A stretch of 64,000 bases of DNA from Echeneis naucrates (GCF_900963305.1 NC_042521.1:14171332-14235331), one strand, 5' to 3'; numbered from the stretch's first letter, positions 26,101-39,049 are shown. Notes: generated from the letters alone by a model not told the origin. A program made the numbers and translations.

Positions 26101-29100
26101 TCACATTTGTGTACACTGTTTAATTGCAGCTTGGATTTGTAGTTTCTGCTCTTGTCAGCTGGTGATGTTGAATAACATAACAAAACGCACCAAAATTTCC
26201 AATTTATATTTAGGTTTAAGTTAGGAATGAGTGTACAATTTAGTTGCAAAATGTTCACAAATAGAAAAACTATGAGCAACCATTATAGCTTTACTATATG
26301 CAATGGAAACACTTGGAAAATGCAATTGAAATAGGGTGTGTGGTACTTAGAACAGCTTTTTGAAGAGTGCGTTTTGTTGAACTGTTGCAATGAACAACCA
26401 GTACCAACCACAGAACAGGCCAAAAGGAGAAAAGGGTACAGGGTCAGTCCCTTTTCTGAAAATTTTTCTGTCACACAGTACCAGTGTGAGTGTGTAAGAC
26501 AAATCCCTCCTGTGTTCAGGAAATTTTCACCTTTTAGTCCCCCTACCACGCTAATGCTCACGTTCAAATCTGGGCGATGTCATCAGATCAGTTTTATCTT
26601 TTCAAGATAAAGATCTTCCAATAAGATTTACCCAGTGATGGGATTTGCCTGATAATATTTATCTTATGTACAGGATTTTATTAGAGTTACTGGAACTATT
26701 TAATCCTGGTGTTTGTCCAATAAAATGACCTTTTAATCATGCCTGCCAGTGAAGCAAGAGTGGGTCCAAATATGTCCAGCATGATAGAAATAATTCTCCC
26801 ATTGACTGTCACTGTGGGCAGGAAGAGCCTACAGACATTGTCATATTTTCTTAGTAACAAAGCTCGTGTTTGTCGAATGTATCAAAGCACAGTAGATTCT
26901 CTCTCTATGTGTGTGTGTCTATGGCTGTCATAAGGGATCGACCTTGGCTCCTCCAGAGAAAATGTAGTTCATCAATTACAAACACACCAGAAGCAGCACA
27001 AGGACCACTGCTACACTTTTGAACTTAACAAGCTGTCAGAAATCATGAACATAAAGGACATTTTGACAGGTTTGAAGCCGTCACAGTACCAGGATTTCAG
27101 CTTGGCGTCTGCTTTTCAACATTTGTCACACTGACATGACATCCATCATGAAACCATGAACCTCACAGAAGTAATATTAACTGCCTGAAAGCTGGCTTGA
27201 ATGGTATCTTCGAGTGGGATTTACCTTTAACATTTGCTATGATTGTAATTCCCTCTCTCTCTATGAACTTCAGGCCCAGGTTGAAGCCCAAAAGGCCACT
27301 CAGGAGTTCCAGCGGGCAGTGGAAATCCTGCGGGCTGCAAAGGAAACCATCGCCCTCGCAGAGGAGAGGCTGCTTGAGGAGGACAGCCGCCAGTTTGACT
27401 CTGCCTGGCAGGAAATGCTCAACCATGCCACACAGCGGGTAAGTGCATGATGCAAGACACACAACAGTCAAAAGTTCCATCCTAGCAACTCATTTTTGAG
27501 TACAAGTTTAAACCTCAACCTCAAGGTTGAGGTTATATACTGAGTCAGTATATTGCTGTTGGACTTTCCAGTCCTTTGCATGATTTGTAAAATTAAAACA
27601 AGCCATCCTTCTGGACTTTATCAGGTGATGGAGGCTGAGCAAGCGAGAACGCGTAGTGAGGCCGAACACAAGAAAACAGCAGCCAACTACAATTCCTGTA
27701 TCAGCCACATGAGGCAGTTAGAGAAGAAACTCAAACGATCCATCAACAAATCCAGGTTTGGGGTTTTGTTTCCTTTATGACAGACTTGATAAAAGCCTCC
27801 CCTGCTTGGGCCTCTTTGTAAATGAGTGCCTGTAAGAAATAGAGCAAGAGAGAAAGAGGGGCTCAATTTATGTCATCTGATCCAATCCAGATGTTTTGTG
27901 TGTTGGTTGTGCAATGTTGGGGTGTGCTCCTTTTGTAAGAGCCATGGAATGTGGCTGCTCACAGAGGAGTGTTATTCTTCCAGCACTTTCTTCCCTCCCT
28001 CTTAGTGTTTCTTCTCTTTCTCTCCCACAGACCGTATTTTGAATTAAAAGCCAAATACTACCTACAACTTGAGGTATGTATATCTTTAAAGTTATTACTT
28101 CAGCAACGTTTGTGTAACATCCACCATTTGGGAGATACTTGTAGGCCACAGCCATGCTCATTGGCCAAGGAATGACTTTAAATTTTGCCAGTGTGCAAAA
28201 ATCTGTAATAAGAAAGTGTGTTTGATTGCTCATAGCAACTAAAGCATCACGTGGATGAGCATCAGGCCAAGCTTGTGGTTGCTAAGGCCGATTATCGGGC
28301 AGCGCTCCGCAACTTAGAGAGCATTTCTGAGGAGATACATGCCCAGCGACGCTCCCTCGCCATGGGAACCAGGGAACAGGGTGTTGGTGCAGAGGGAGAT
28401 GGAAGTAACGAGGACATCGCCAACTTCAAGATGGAGTCAGACGGTCTGTCAAGTGAGTGTCAACAAAGCTTGTCATCCATTTCCTCCATCCTCCACAGTA
28501 TTTTTTATTTTTTTTTTTGTGTGTGTGTTTGGTTTTGTTTTTCTTTTGTTGCCGCGTCCATGTGTTTGCATGCTTGTTTAATGTTCATATCTGTGTGCGG
28601 ATGTGTGTTTCAGTGGTGTCAGTGTCGATGGATGAAGAGGCCGGTCACAGTAGTGCCTCAGAGGAGGAGTCCGACACTCACTCCAGCTGCTCATCCCGAG
28701 CCATCCCCTCCTCGCCATCTTCGACCTCCTCCCATCCTTCCACCTCTGCCTCCACCCCCCTCGCCGTGTCCTGCCCCTACCCCTCCTCCTCTTCTATTTA
28801 CACCCCTTACTCCTACATTTCCACCTGTCCCCCGTCCTCCATCCTCTCCTCTTCCTGTCTTGGGGGCCTGGACTTAGTGAGCCCCTGCAGCTCTCATGAC
28901 CCAGAATCAGTGTGCGGTTCTGGGCATGCGTCACCTCTCCTGGGCCCACGCAGCCAGTGCAGTGGAGCTTCCTCTCCAGACTGCGACCAGGAGAGAGGTG
29001 TGTGTTCATCTCATCACTGTGTTGCTGTTTGTTGACTTCTGATGAAACAACTAAATATTTTGGGAAATATGCTTTATTTGTTTATTTTCTCAAGAGATGT

Positions 29101-29753
29101 TTAGCTTGGCTTAGCATCAAAACTGGAAACACTGTGAATAACAGCATTACGTAAAATGTTTAACTATCTGTAAATAATGTCAAGTTCATGTTATGTATTC
29201 ATATTAATACTATAACATGCCAGTGTTATCCATTGTGTCAATCCTAACTTGATGGCAGTGTTCACATCTATTGAAGCCATTTAAACTTTTACTCCAATCA
29301 ATTGAGACCCTGGCTGAGAGTAGCAATGTATATGTTGTTTGCAATGTTAAGATCAAACCACTTTCAAAATATTCAGATCTATTAATAATTTCTGCTGTAA
29401 ATGGCTATTTGAAAACACTGGTATTTCTGCCACACTAAAATTGAAGGGCATTAACTGGGAAAAGTTAATGTCATTTCCTTTGACAAAGTCTCATTTTGAC
29501 CACCCATTGCACAGTAATTTTGCACATCCCTGGAGTGCAGATTTGTTAACCAGTGGATATTCTTTATGTGCTTGTTTCAGGTGACCGAGCAGAAGGAGCA
29601 GAGGCCACACTGGAGGCTGGTCTGAATAAGCTAACCTTGACTGTTACACACAAACAAGGGGACTCTGGTGACAAACAAGACCCCCACTACACTAACCCTG
29701 AAACCTCCTCTCCCAGCTCTGCCACAGCCATTCTGGTAGTCAACAGTGTCTAA
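20140..29753 (+). CDS. sh3bp5: SH3 domain-binding protein 5 (Rab11 GEF, Sab)
   Basis: SH3BP5 is a guanine-nucleotide exchange factor for Rab11, binds the BTK SH3 domain, and as Sab docks JNK at mitochondria. Exons are 20140-20229, 20662-20724, 23074-23202, 27274-27438, 27625-27755, 28031-28073, 28236-28452, 28614-28997 and 29581-29753. They sum to an intact 464-residue frame (human 455). An acidic N-terminus ends EEVDPRIQ. A long coiled coil follows (GELEKLNQSTDDINRWESEL through PYWEARKVARQ, DSAWQEMLNHATQRV and MRQLEKKLKRSINKSRPYFE). The C-terminal half is Ser/Pro-rich with LLGPRSQCSGASSPDC, matching SH3BP5 rather than SH3BP5L. The first ATG in frame with exon 1 is used. The end (TAILVVNSV) differs from the human tail, and the JNK-docking site looks weakened (see findings). 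The paralogue (a or b) is undetermined. Confidence 0.95.
22610..22985. repeat. Dispersed teleost repeat with GCATGCTAAC core
   Basis: Contains AGCTCACCATCTTAGTTTAG, GCATGCTAACATT and later CTGGACCAAATTTCACAGCAATC. I recognise these as parts of a very common fish interspersed repeat, probably non-autonomous, from memory. It lies in sh3bp5 intron 2. Confidence 0.6.
23203..27273 (+). other. sh3bp5: sh3bp5 intron 3 (4.1 kb)
   Basis: The largest sh3bp5 intron carries CA repeats near 23217-23232 and 24474-24496, a pyrimidine-rich stretch around 24180-24380 and the telomere-like repeat at 25508-25539. A short GCATGCTAAC-type motif occurs near 25722. No additional gene is seen. Confidence 0.6.
25508..25539 (+). 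repeat. Interstitial telomere-like (TTAGGG)n
   Basis: GGGTTA units are repeated about five times with one inserted C (GGGTTAGCGGGTTAGGG). The sequence matches the vertebrate telomere repeat but lies inside sh3bp5 intron 3. Confidence 0.9.
27511..27553. repeat. Two adjacent short palindromes
   Basis: Arms 27511-27521 and 27524-27534 are exact reverse complements with a 2-base spacer. Immediately beside them, arms 27535-27543 and 27545-27553 are exact reverse complements around one base. They lie in sh3bp5 intron 4, about 70 bases before exon 5. Confidence 0.95.
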
Positions 29754-30833
29754 TGCACGTCTCTTGTGGCCATAGCGAAGTCGCAGACCTGACTCAGTGG
29801 CATAGGACATGGATCTGAGCTGGACAATCAGTGTGTTATCAATGAGAAAGGAAGCAGAACACTGCCAGCTCCAACCAACATGACATTACATCATGGTATT
29901 CATCAGATGGTGTCACATTAAAGGTGCTATATGTAGTACATTTAAACATGAGTATATCATTGCTAAACAATTTGTGAAACCATGTGGACGTGTTGTAAAC
30001 AAATCTGAGCACACGGGCAGGCTGATTGGTGGTCTCTATTTTAAAATATTTTTAGTGCAGGGCTTGTTCAGCCGATTTGTTTTCCTGGAAACGATCAACC
30101 TTCATGTTGCAAATCTGATCCTGTACACTCTAAAGACAATCACTTTCTTTTTGGTGCCATAAAGTATTTTCTTCTCGTGATGTACAGCAATGTGGAAAAT
30201 CCCCTGTCCATATCTTAGCAGCAGCCAGTCCTCTCATCAGTGGTTTAGCTTTATAGTGACGTGTCAAAGGTAACATTTAATTGATGTTAAAAAAATTAAA
30301 AAATTAAAAAAAAATGTTTAACAAAATGTTGCACACAGCACCACTAAGAAACATTATGTATTAATGTGAACAGTAAGCTACTTTTTCAGCTCTGAACCTT
30401 CAACCAGACAGAAGCAAGCTGTCTTGTGTTGGATTGTCTTTTTTCTGCCTTGATTTTTGAACTCCCATAATTCTGGTAAAATTTGAAATGAAGGATGTGG
30501 AAGCTATTTACAAGGAATAGTTTCAAGGAAGAAACTGGAGTGTAGGGAGTTACTCTGAGCACTAAACGAGAAAGACTTGAGATGGGACACAAACTGTCTT
30601 CCTTACTGATATTTGTGAATGGGTGATTAAATGTCTCGAGTGGAAAACGAAAACCCCCCTTCTGAGGTTGTGTGTGTGGATGCGTAAATGATTTTTCTGA
30701 ATGTGTCTGTTGTATTTTTAAGAAATGGTCCAATACTACCTGTAGTATGGATATTCTATATTTATACTCATGTATTCTTGTGTATGAACAATGTTTTGTG
30801 GTTACTATTGTCACAGTTTAACACAAAATAAGC

Positions 30834-30839
30834 AATAAA
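30834..30839 (+). terminator. sh3bp5: Poly(A) signal of sh3bp5
   Basis: AATAAA followed by a T/G-rich stretch, about 1.08 kb past the stop codon. The 3' UTR 29754-30860 includes A-rich sequence near 30290-30320. Confidence 0.65.
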
Positions 30840-30860
30840 TATGTGCTTCATGTGAAGTAT

Positions 30861-32820
30861 CATGTCACATCATGTCTCTTTTATTTGTTGGATTTGCTTT
30901 CTTCAAGGCGAAGTTAAATGCATCCAGTGGGTAAGATGACCCTCCTGTAGTTGTGCTTGTCTGGGATGTTGGGGAGAACTCTTATGCAATATTTGAAATT
31001 AAGGGACCCTGAGTCCTCTGATACACACACAGCTGTCTTGTACTACAGTTATGAGTTGACTACGTTTTACTGTTAAAGGGCTAGGTTCATATATTACATA
31101 GTAAAAAGAATATTTGCTGAATCTGATTGAAAGTAGCAGAAAGTGAAAGCTTGAATCTGTGCATCCATAAGTATTTATCGCTGCGCTCAAGAAAGCGTAC
31201 AGTTTGTATGGCTTCACTGTTTTCATGTTCAGCCGCGCACACTTAACCCACTTTTCATAGTGTGTAATGTTTTACTGACTGTTAAATATATGAACGTCTG
31301 TATCCATCAAAGCATGAGCTGGAAAATCCATAACTTCCCTGGTCATAATTTGCTACATTTGTTCCTACAAAGTATCTGTTAAAATTGATTCTAATTCAAT
31401 CTGTTTACCATCAACATCACTCACCAGAAAAGTAACACAAAGATTCATAAATGACTTTTAGATTTAACTGTGTTTCTCTCCTCTGTCTTTAAACTGCCTT
31501 AAGCACTCAACATCCACACCGACCGTTTTTATGTCCTGCTGGCTGCTCAGCAGCTGCATTATAAACTCATGACCTCAGTTAGAGGACGGAGACTTCCACC
31601 AGAGTTCACTGCAGCACAGCTCCTCTTTCTCTTTTTTAGTCATTTGGCAGGTTTTTTCTTTCCTCCACATGTTTGCACATGTTCCAATCAGGCTGCCTTT
31701 CAATTACCCTGCATCTTGTGATTTCTGTATCGAACAGAAGGGCCCCAGTCTCAAATGTGCAGAGCAGATTGTGACTGTCAAGTCAAATACTGACATCTAG
31801 TGCTTGAATTAGATTAAGGTGTGTTGGGAAGGAGAAATAAATTTTCACTGACTGTGTGTCAATTTTATAGTCTTTTTGATTTTGTGTAAACCCGCATGAA
31901 TGCACTTAAATATTTTATGTGATGATGGACAGAACACGGGTCTGAACAAGTCACTCATCACTCATCACTCCTCAAAGGCTGAATACTCTTACTATTTGTT
32001 TAAAAGGACTCTCCACATAGTTTTGGTTATTCACATCTGCTGGACAAAAACAGCAAAAAGAGGTGATCAAGTGTGTATTCAGCGTAGCAACACGCTTGAG
32101 GTGCCTGCTCAAGGTTGCAACCTTTGCTCCATAAAAGGTTGGCGTTAAAATCTGATTATCTGGCAAACTTTTAGCACTGAAATGTTTTCACATAATTTCT
32201 TTTTTTAAATTTGTACTCAAATGCATTCTCCCATTTGACTTGAGCTATTATGCAAAGTTGAGTTTGCTACAATTCATTACAGGTAATGATGTTTGTATTT
32301 TTAATTGCAACATGACTATAAACCTCAAGGCTTTAACAGTTGACAACCATTTTCTAAATAAATGTATAACAACATTTGATTGTATGATAGTTGATTAATA
32401 TGAAAGCATATTGCCACTATGCATGACCAATAAAAACAAGAACAGATTCCACAAATGGTTTTGTGTCAAGAGATATGTTTACCACACAAACACAATATAT
32501 TTTGTCGTTACTAAGAAACATACATTTTATTGGCGAAATAAGAACTCTTCTTCTTGTTCTAATTCTAGTAATTTATGTTGTATTCTTCAACGCACTGGCC
32601 ACTTCGTTTCCTCATTTAAACTAAATTGAAGTGATCGATTTTACAAAATAGTTGTTGTTATTTGCTAGTATTTCGCAATAAGGTTAAAATATCTCAGAAA
32701 TAAACATTTCACACTAACACGTCATACTAATATATGTTTGTGGTCCGGCAAATGTATGCTTGTATTCTTAGATACATTATAATTACAGGCATTATATTGT
32801 CCACAAATTATTAGTGTGGT
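30861..32820. other. Intergenic, AT-rich; no gene recognised
   Basis: Only short open frames without domains are present between the sh3bp5 tail and the promoter region of the cysteine protease. I see no repeat family or RNA gene here. Confidence 0.5.
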
Positions 32821-32844
32821 ACGGGCAACTGTTTGGTCATATGA

Positions 32845-33047
32845 TACAAGTCACATGGTAAGGCCCAGGTCTCGTACCTGATTGGCCCGTGCAGCTTCAC
32901 GCCCTAATATGATTGGCTGAGGGAAGCCGTCAGTAACGTGTGCGGTATTACTTAATGTGTGTTTTGCAGCTTTGAGCATAAAATTCATGTGCTTTTGTTG
33001 AGTTAGTTTTTCTGTATCTTCTTTGCCCGGGGGTTGAGATAGACGTG
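32845..33047 (+). promoter_or_regulatory. Promoter of cysteine protease with paired CCAAT boxes
   Basis: Two inverted CCAAT boxes (ATTGG) lie at 32881-32885 and 32912-32916, 31 bp apart, a spacing typical of NF-Y-bound pairs. An E-box-like TCACATGG at 32851-32858 lies upstream and resembles a lysosomal-gene CLEAR site with one central mismatch. Binding is inferred from motifs. Confidence 0.45.
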
Positions 33048-36000
33048 ATGCAGTGCTGGTTCACTGCAGCTCTCCTTCTGTGGGCTGCCACCGGTAAGGA
33101 CGTTTATTTGATTCGTTTATTTGTTTATATTTTTGGTCTTCAGCCGCTCTGCTAGCTACATGCTAACAAAGCTGCTGCGTTATTGTCCGAGTTACTCAAT
33201 AATACTCTTTAATATAAGCAGGGGGTGAAAGACTTTTGTGGTTTTGTTGAAACACAATTGAGACGTGGCTGTTATTGTCGAAAATGATGCTGAGTGGGCA
33301 AAAATCACGCCAAACTTCCGTTAAACAAATATCACAATGTGTTTAGAACTGAGTTGCTAACGGGGTACAGCCCGCTCCAATAATGGATGATGTTCCCAAA
33401 AGAAACCAAAAATCAGTCCTTCGATCGATCAGAAATGAAAGAAACTGTGCTGCACGCAGTTGACCTAAATGTAACCCCAAGAAAGTTATCTAATGGATAT
33501 CAAAGAAAGGCAACACTGGCTAAATAACAACATGTGCCTTTTCAGTTGATAAAGACAACCACACACTGTTATTCCTGTTAATTCCATAATATGTGAGATA
33601 CGTTTACGCTTTGTTGGCCTTGCAAACTAAATTGCTGTGCTCAGTAACCCGACACTCAATATTTCCTGTGTGTTTGCAGCTACAGACGGAAAAGCAGTCC
33701 CTTCCCCTCCAGAGTTTGGCAACAGCTATCATGTTAAAGGTAGTCAATGTGCTGATTTTTACGGTGCTTTCCATCTCAAGATTTAGCTTAATGGCTTCGC
33801 TGTTCCACATTTCTTTTACAGGAGTGATCTCTCTGCCTTATGCTGAGATCAAGGAGCCATTTGAAGCCTGGATAGATGTTCCAGCAAAGTCCAGCAGAAT
33901 AGACTACTACCATGGTAACAAACCTCTTGACCGCTGTCTGTCTCTCTTAAACCTGACCCTGTAGTTTCCCTGCTTGGTTGGATTAGTGATGTGAAACTGA
34001 GCACTTGATGTGTCATACCAAAGTCTCCTGAGTGGAACATAATCACTCAGTTGATAAGCAATGAAGTGAAAAGGAACGAATAAGCACTTTTGTGGAACTT
34101 ACTCTGTTGACTCCTGTCACATGCTCATGTGACTCTGAACCTTGGATTTACAATATTTTGGATGAGCTCTGATGTAAACTGTTACAACCTTAGTCATAGC
34201 AAGCCAATTGTGGATGAGGACTAGATGTATAAAATGCTATAAAAGTGTGATAACCAATCACCAATTTTGCCTGACCCCATTATTTCTTCTGCAGCAGATC
34301 TTTCTTGGCATGCAATAGGATAGCAACACTTCTCAACACATCTCCTGTTTTGATCATCACCAGGCCAAGTGTCGACATACCAGCTGGGGGCAAAGCAGCC
34401 GTGGGGCGTTGCCTACAAAATCACTCCTGAGACCACAGAGGTCGAGAAGAATGTGATGAAGTGTTTTCAGATCAATGGAACAAAGAATGAAACAGTTACA
34501 CCGCAGGCCTCACTCCCTGATGTCCAGGGCTTTCTGGTGTGTTGGTTTGAATGTGTATTTAGAAAAAAAAAACAAAAAAAAAACTGCATACTTCCTTTAA
34601 TTAATTAGGTATTTGGTTAGTTAGTATTATTTTATTTTGAACATCTAAAAAAAACTAGTAAGAGTACATTAATAGACAGACAAAACAAAAAGCAAAAAAA
34701 GGAAATGTGAACTTTGAAAAACAATTATTTCACTTAGATATCTGAAAAAGAGTGGGCAGAAGTAAACGCTTGTTTAATCCCACCCTTACAGTTAATTTAG
34801 CTCCTGATCAATACATAAAGCAACACAATAAACTAAAATAAAACAACTTTGGTAAGGCCATATGTCTAGGAGAATTTTTTTAACTAAACACTAACACTTT
34901 ATATGATTTTTAGAATTTTTTTGTCCAAAAATGGTCCTTCAAATAAGCTTCCAGTTTTTTCCTGACTTCACTGAATGGCATGAGGTCACATCCTTTATAC
35001 TACCTAACCAGACAGACCAGCAACTCGAAGCTCCCTGTAAAGGACACAGTCTGATAAGTGGGATTTAAGGTCTTTGCAGTTTAGAATTTTCTCCACAGTT
35101 TGCACAGCTTTGTACTGTTAGAAATAGTGGTGCTGAGAACTGGGGTAAAACAGGGCTACATGACAGCAAAGCAATTAGCATCACTTTTTCATAAAAGGGT
35201 AGGATGTATTTACCGACCGCCTCCACCACGGGCTCATGGTCTATGTTCTTACTAATCAAAATGTTGTTTCCCTCCACAGTTCCTGAGGATGGAGTACTAT
35301 GGAGGTTCCCTGTGTGAAGTTTGGCAGAATGTCACAACTTTGGGTTACAAGAAGAACACATACACACTGTGGGTGACCCATTCAGAGAGCGATGCAGGTG
35401 GCAAAGAGCCTGCCATTCCCCTCCACTATGAGATGATGGGATACAACACACTGCTGGGGTCCCACTATGATAAATACTTGGTGGACTACATGGAGTTCAG
35501 CACACATGTGGATCCCAAAGTTTTTTCCCTCCCTGATGGTTTGTGGCCGCCCTTTGCAGTTGCAGATTGCATAAAAAGACCTACTGAAATATGACAATTA
35601 GTTTTTTCCATCACTGTTTCTTTCCATAGGGATGAGCTGTGGGGGATTTCCAGGTCCAGGAGTGGAGCACCACATGCTGGCCAATCCAATGAAAGAACTC
35701 ATCCACACCTCAGCTGCAGGCCACTCACAGGGCATGTTCAGTCATTTCAAGGAGAAGTTCCAGCGCCAATACAGCAATGAAAGAGAACACGAGAAGAGGG
35801 AGCACGCCTTCATTCATAACCTCCGGTGAGACCGGTGGGGGAAAAAAGCACGACATGAATATAAATAATGTTTTAGTTGAAGACATGACTTTGTTATCGG
35901 TGTGCTTATTTGCCACTGTAGGTATGTTCACTCCAAGAACAGAGCGGGGCTGCCGTTCTCTCTGGCCCTGAACTCTCTGTCAGATCGGACAATGTCAGAG

Positions 36001-38924
36001 CTGGCCACCATGAGGGGAAAGAAAGGTGGAAAGACTCCAAACAGAGGCCTCCCATTTCCCTCCAAGCTTTATGAAGGCGTGAAAGTACCTGAGTCAATTG
36101 ACTGGAGGCTTTACGGTACACAAACGTGTATATCTGTGATGCACCAAAGATACATCTGTGAGGCAGGAAACACTAATAAGTTTTCATTGGCTCTTACCTT
36201 TTTAGGTGCTGTCACACCAGTGAAGGACCAGGCTATATGTGGTTCCTGCTGGAGCTTTGCCACTACTGGAACGATAGAGGGCGCTCTTTTCCTAAAGGTG
36301 AATAATAGGAAAACAAACAGCCACACCAGCTAGGCTAGCTTCCCTTTGAAGCCTTAGATGTTCAGCATGGATCTTCTTCTTTTCATTTTGTGGATGATTT
36401 GCATAATGGTAGTGACCCTTGTAGGCCACAGGGTGATTTATGCTAAAAACAGCTAAATGAATTACTGGGGAACAAGACATGCCAAATTGTTTTCATTGTG
36501 AAATGAGTATAATGTAATTAGTGTGTACTTTGTTACAATGAACTGAAGATTTCCAAGGGGAAAGTATTATTCTGTCTTGCTGAGGTAAATGGTTGTGGCT
36601 AAAATCAGTGGTCTATGAGTTTCTTTAAATAATTTCATGCATTTGATTGGTCAACGTATCAGTCATTTGCCTCCATGAAAGTTAAGCTTCAGCGCAGAGG
36701 CGGGTCCACAAGATGAGTTGTTGTGCAAATTTCAGTCACGTTGGATAGACTTGACTGTGTGGCTCAAGAAATAATTGAATGTCAGCTTTGGCCTCCCTCT
36801 ATCCTGTGGAAGGCTTTACTCAAAGACATTCCTTCTTCTCTGTTCCTAAGCAACTCACTTCCAAACATTGGACCAATTTACTATGGGGTTTGATGGCATC
36901 TCATTGAAGTGGCCAAATTCTTTGACACGCTCCCTCTCTTTCAACCACGCACATATACACACACATTGAGAGAGAGTGTTTATCTGAAGAGGTTGTTCAG
37001 CCAGGAGGTAGGGTATCAGTTAATTATTAATAATTTATTTTTTTAACTTTAGCTTTTCTTAAATTACATTACGTGTCATTTTACGCTTAGAGTTCATAAA
37101 TAATTTGTCTAAAACTCACATTTAACACATTTTAAACTATAAAATGACAAAACAGACAATATTCCAGTGAAATCTTTTTTTTAAGCGTTTCCTTCTTTTT
37201 AAGTCAAACATGAAATGAATTGAATTTGCATGCCTCCATTTCTTTTTCATATATTAAGCAGTTTTACAAAAGTTATTTCACTGGTGAGTACTCTACTAAT
37301 TGTGACAAGTACAGTTTGATTTGGCTGTGAAAAAGTACCGCTGAGAAATCCCAGCAGTTCATCTTTGTGTCTTTGCCAGCACGCAGCATGGCAGCAGGAA
37401 GTGACCTGTGTCCTCGTCCCCATGGGCAGCTTCACAAACAGAGCCACTCCTCAGGGGGCAATTTTTTAATTTACTTCTTGTGATCTCACAGCATCTGTTT
37501 AGCAACCTGTAGATAACAGATGGTGTATAGATGTTGGTTACAAAATTCCCTCCTTTCCCATTTTAAGCCATGCCTGCTATTGTCACAAAACATTTTCTGT
37601 CTCCTACATCACTGTAGGTCTATCATTTTCCTCCACCAGTGACTTTAGTTGTGTTTCCAAAACCATTTGCAGTTTTATGTTGTGAGAGGCTGGTGTGGAG
37701 CAATGAGATTAGAGAATTTGATTTAAATTGGTTCATAATCTGTGAGCAACGTTTCCTCCTGTCTTGCAGACAGGCTTCCTGCAGGTTCTCTCTCAGCAAA
37801 TGCTTGTGGACTGTTCCTGGGGTTTCGGCAATAACGGCTGTGATGGAGGAGAGGAGTGGAGAGCGTACGAGTGGATCATGAAACATGGAGGCATTGCCAC
37901 AACTGAAACGTATGGGGCCTATATGGGAATGGTGAGCTCGTTTTAAAGATGTGATTTCTGCAAGTATTGAAACAATATAACAATATGCAGTCCCTTCAAA
38001 TATGAAAGAAAGCCAGCAACAATTCATTCTTAGCAGATACTAAATCCAGTATTTTTATGAACTGCACGTTGGCAGGGTTCTTCAAACTCTGGGATACCTG
38101 CCAAAAACAGAGCAGGCTAGATCCTGTAAAATGTTAGTCCAACTGCCTGCACCTAATTATGTTGGAAAAAGAGTGAAACACCTTGTACCATTTTCTTCCA
38201 GTACAATGCGCCTTTGTGTTGATATTTTGTGACCTGCTCTATTCACAGTTATTCTATTATAGAGAAACAAAAAGCTTTCATAAGCTTTAACAAAGTCTGT
38301 TTTATAACTTTTATTTAAATAGTTTTAAAGGGAAGTTGTGTGGCACTGTTTTGCTGTTCTGGTGAGTCACCAACACTGTGAGACAGCAGATGCATGTGTG
38401 GATGTGGATGTGTCTTAGTTACTGCTTAAGTTCCCCCCACCTTTCTCTCTCACCAGAATGGATTTTGTCATGTGAACTCATCCCAGCTCACCGCACACAT
38501 CCAGAGCTACACCAATGTCACCACAGGGGACGCAGATGCCCTTAAACTGGCTCTCTATAAAAACGGGCCGGTGGCTGTTAGTATTGACGCATCCCATCGA
38601 TCCTTTGTTTTCTACAGCCATGGCATCTACTATGAACCTGCCTGTGGTGAGTTCACTGCTGACTGGGGCTCATACTCTTTTATAAGTCGCATTTGTCATC
38701 CTCTGGACAACTTGGTACCTTTCTTCTGTTTCTCAGGTAATACCACAGATGATCTGGACCATGCTGTGCTTGCAGTGGGTTATGGGATCCTGAATGGGGA
38801 GCCATACTGGTTAATAAAGAACTCATGGTCCACCTACTGGGGCAATGACGGCTACATCCTCATGTCTATGAAAGACAACAACTGTGGCGTCACCACTGAC
38901 GCTACATATGTAACCCTGGCATAG
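33048..38924 (+). CDS. Papain-family (C1A) cysteine protease, counting factor-associated protein D-like
   Basis: Secreted or lysosomal papain-type endopeptidase. Exons are 33048-33093, 33680-33739, 33822-33914, 34364-34536, 35280-35538, 35630-35825, 35922-36115, 36206-36297, 37770-37931, 38457-38646 and 38737-38924, giving 550 residues. Layout: signal peptide ([16 protein letters not shown]); an N-terminal extension of about 200 residues ([40 protein letters not shown]); an I29-type inhibitory prosegment at about 246-305 ([15 protein letters not shown]); and a mature C1A domain from about 333. Catalytic residues are all visible: Gln349 and Cys355 ([10 protein letters not shown]), His497 ([11 protein letters not shown]) and Asn517 (KNSW). 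The long N-terminal domain separates it from cathepsins L, K and S. I match it to fish genes annotated as cfaD-like and assign no symbol. Confidence 0.92.
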
Positions 38925-38940
38925 ATGTGCTTGTCCAAAC

Positions 38941-38946
38941 ATTAAA
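38941..38946 (+). terminator. Candidate poly(A) signal of the cysteine protease
   Basis: ATTAAA only 16 bases past the stop codon. If used, the 3' UTR is extremely short, a few tens of bases. Confidence 0.5.
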
Positions 38947-39049
38947 GCCAAGTGTGTGAGGATGAATGACACTTAATTTTGTGTTGAGATGTAGTCTCAT
39001 CTGATTTAGCTACTTGATGATAATGTTGCTGTTGAATAACGTAAACTGA

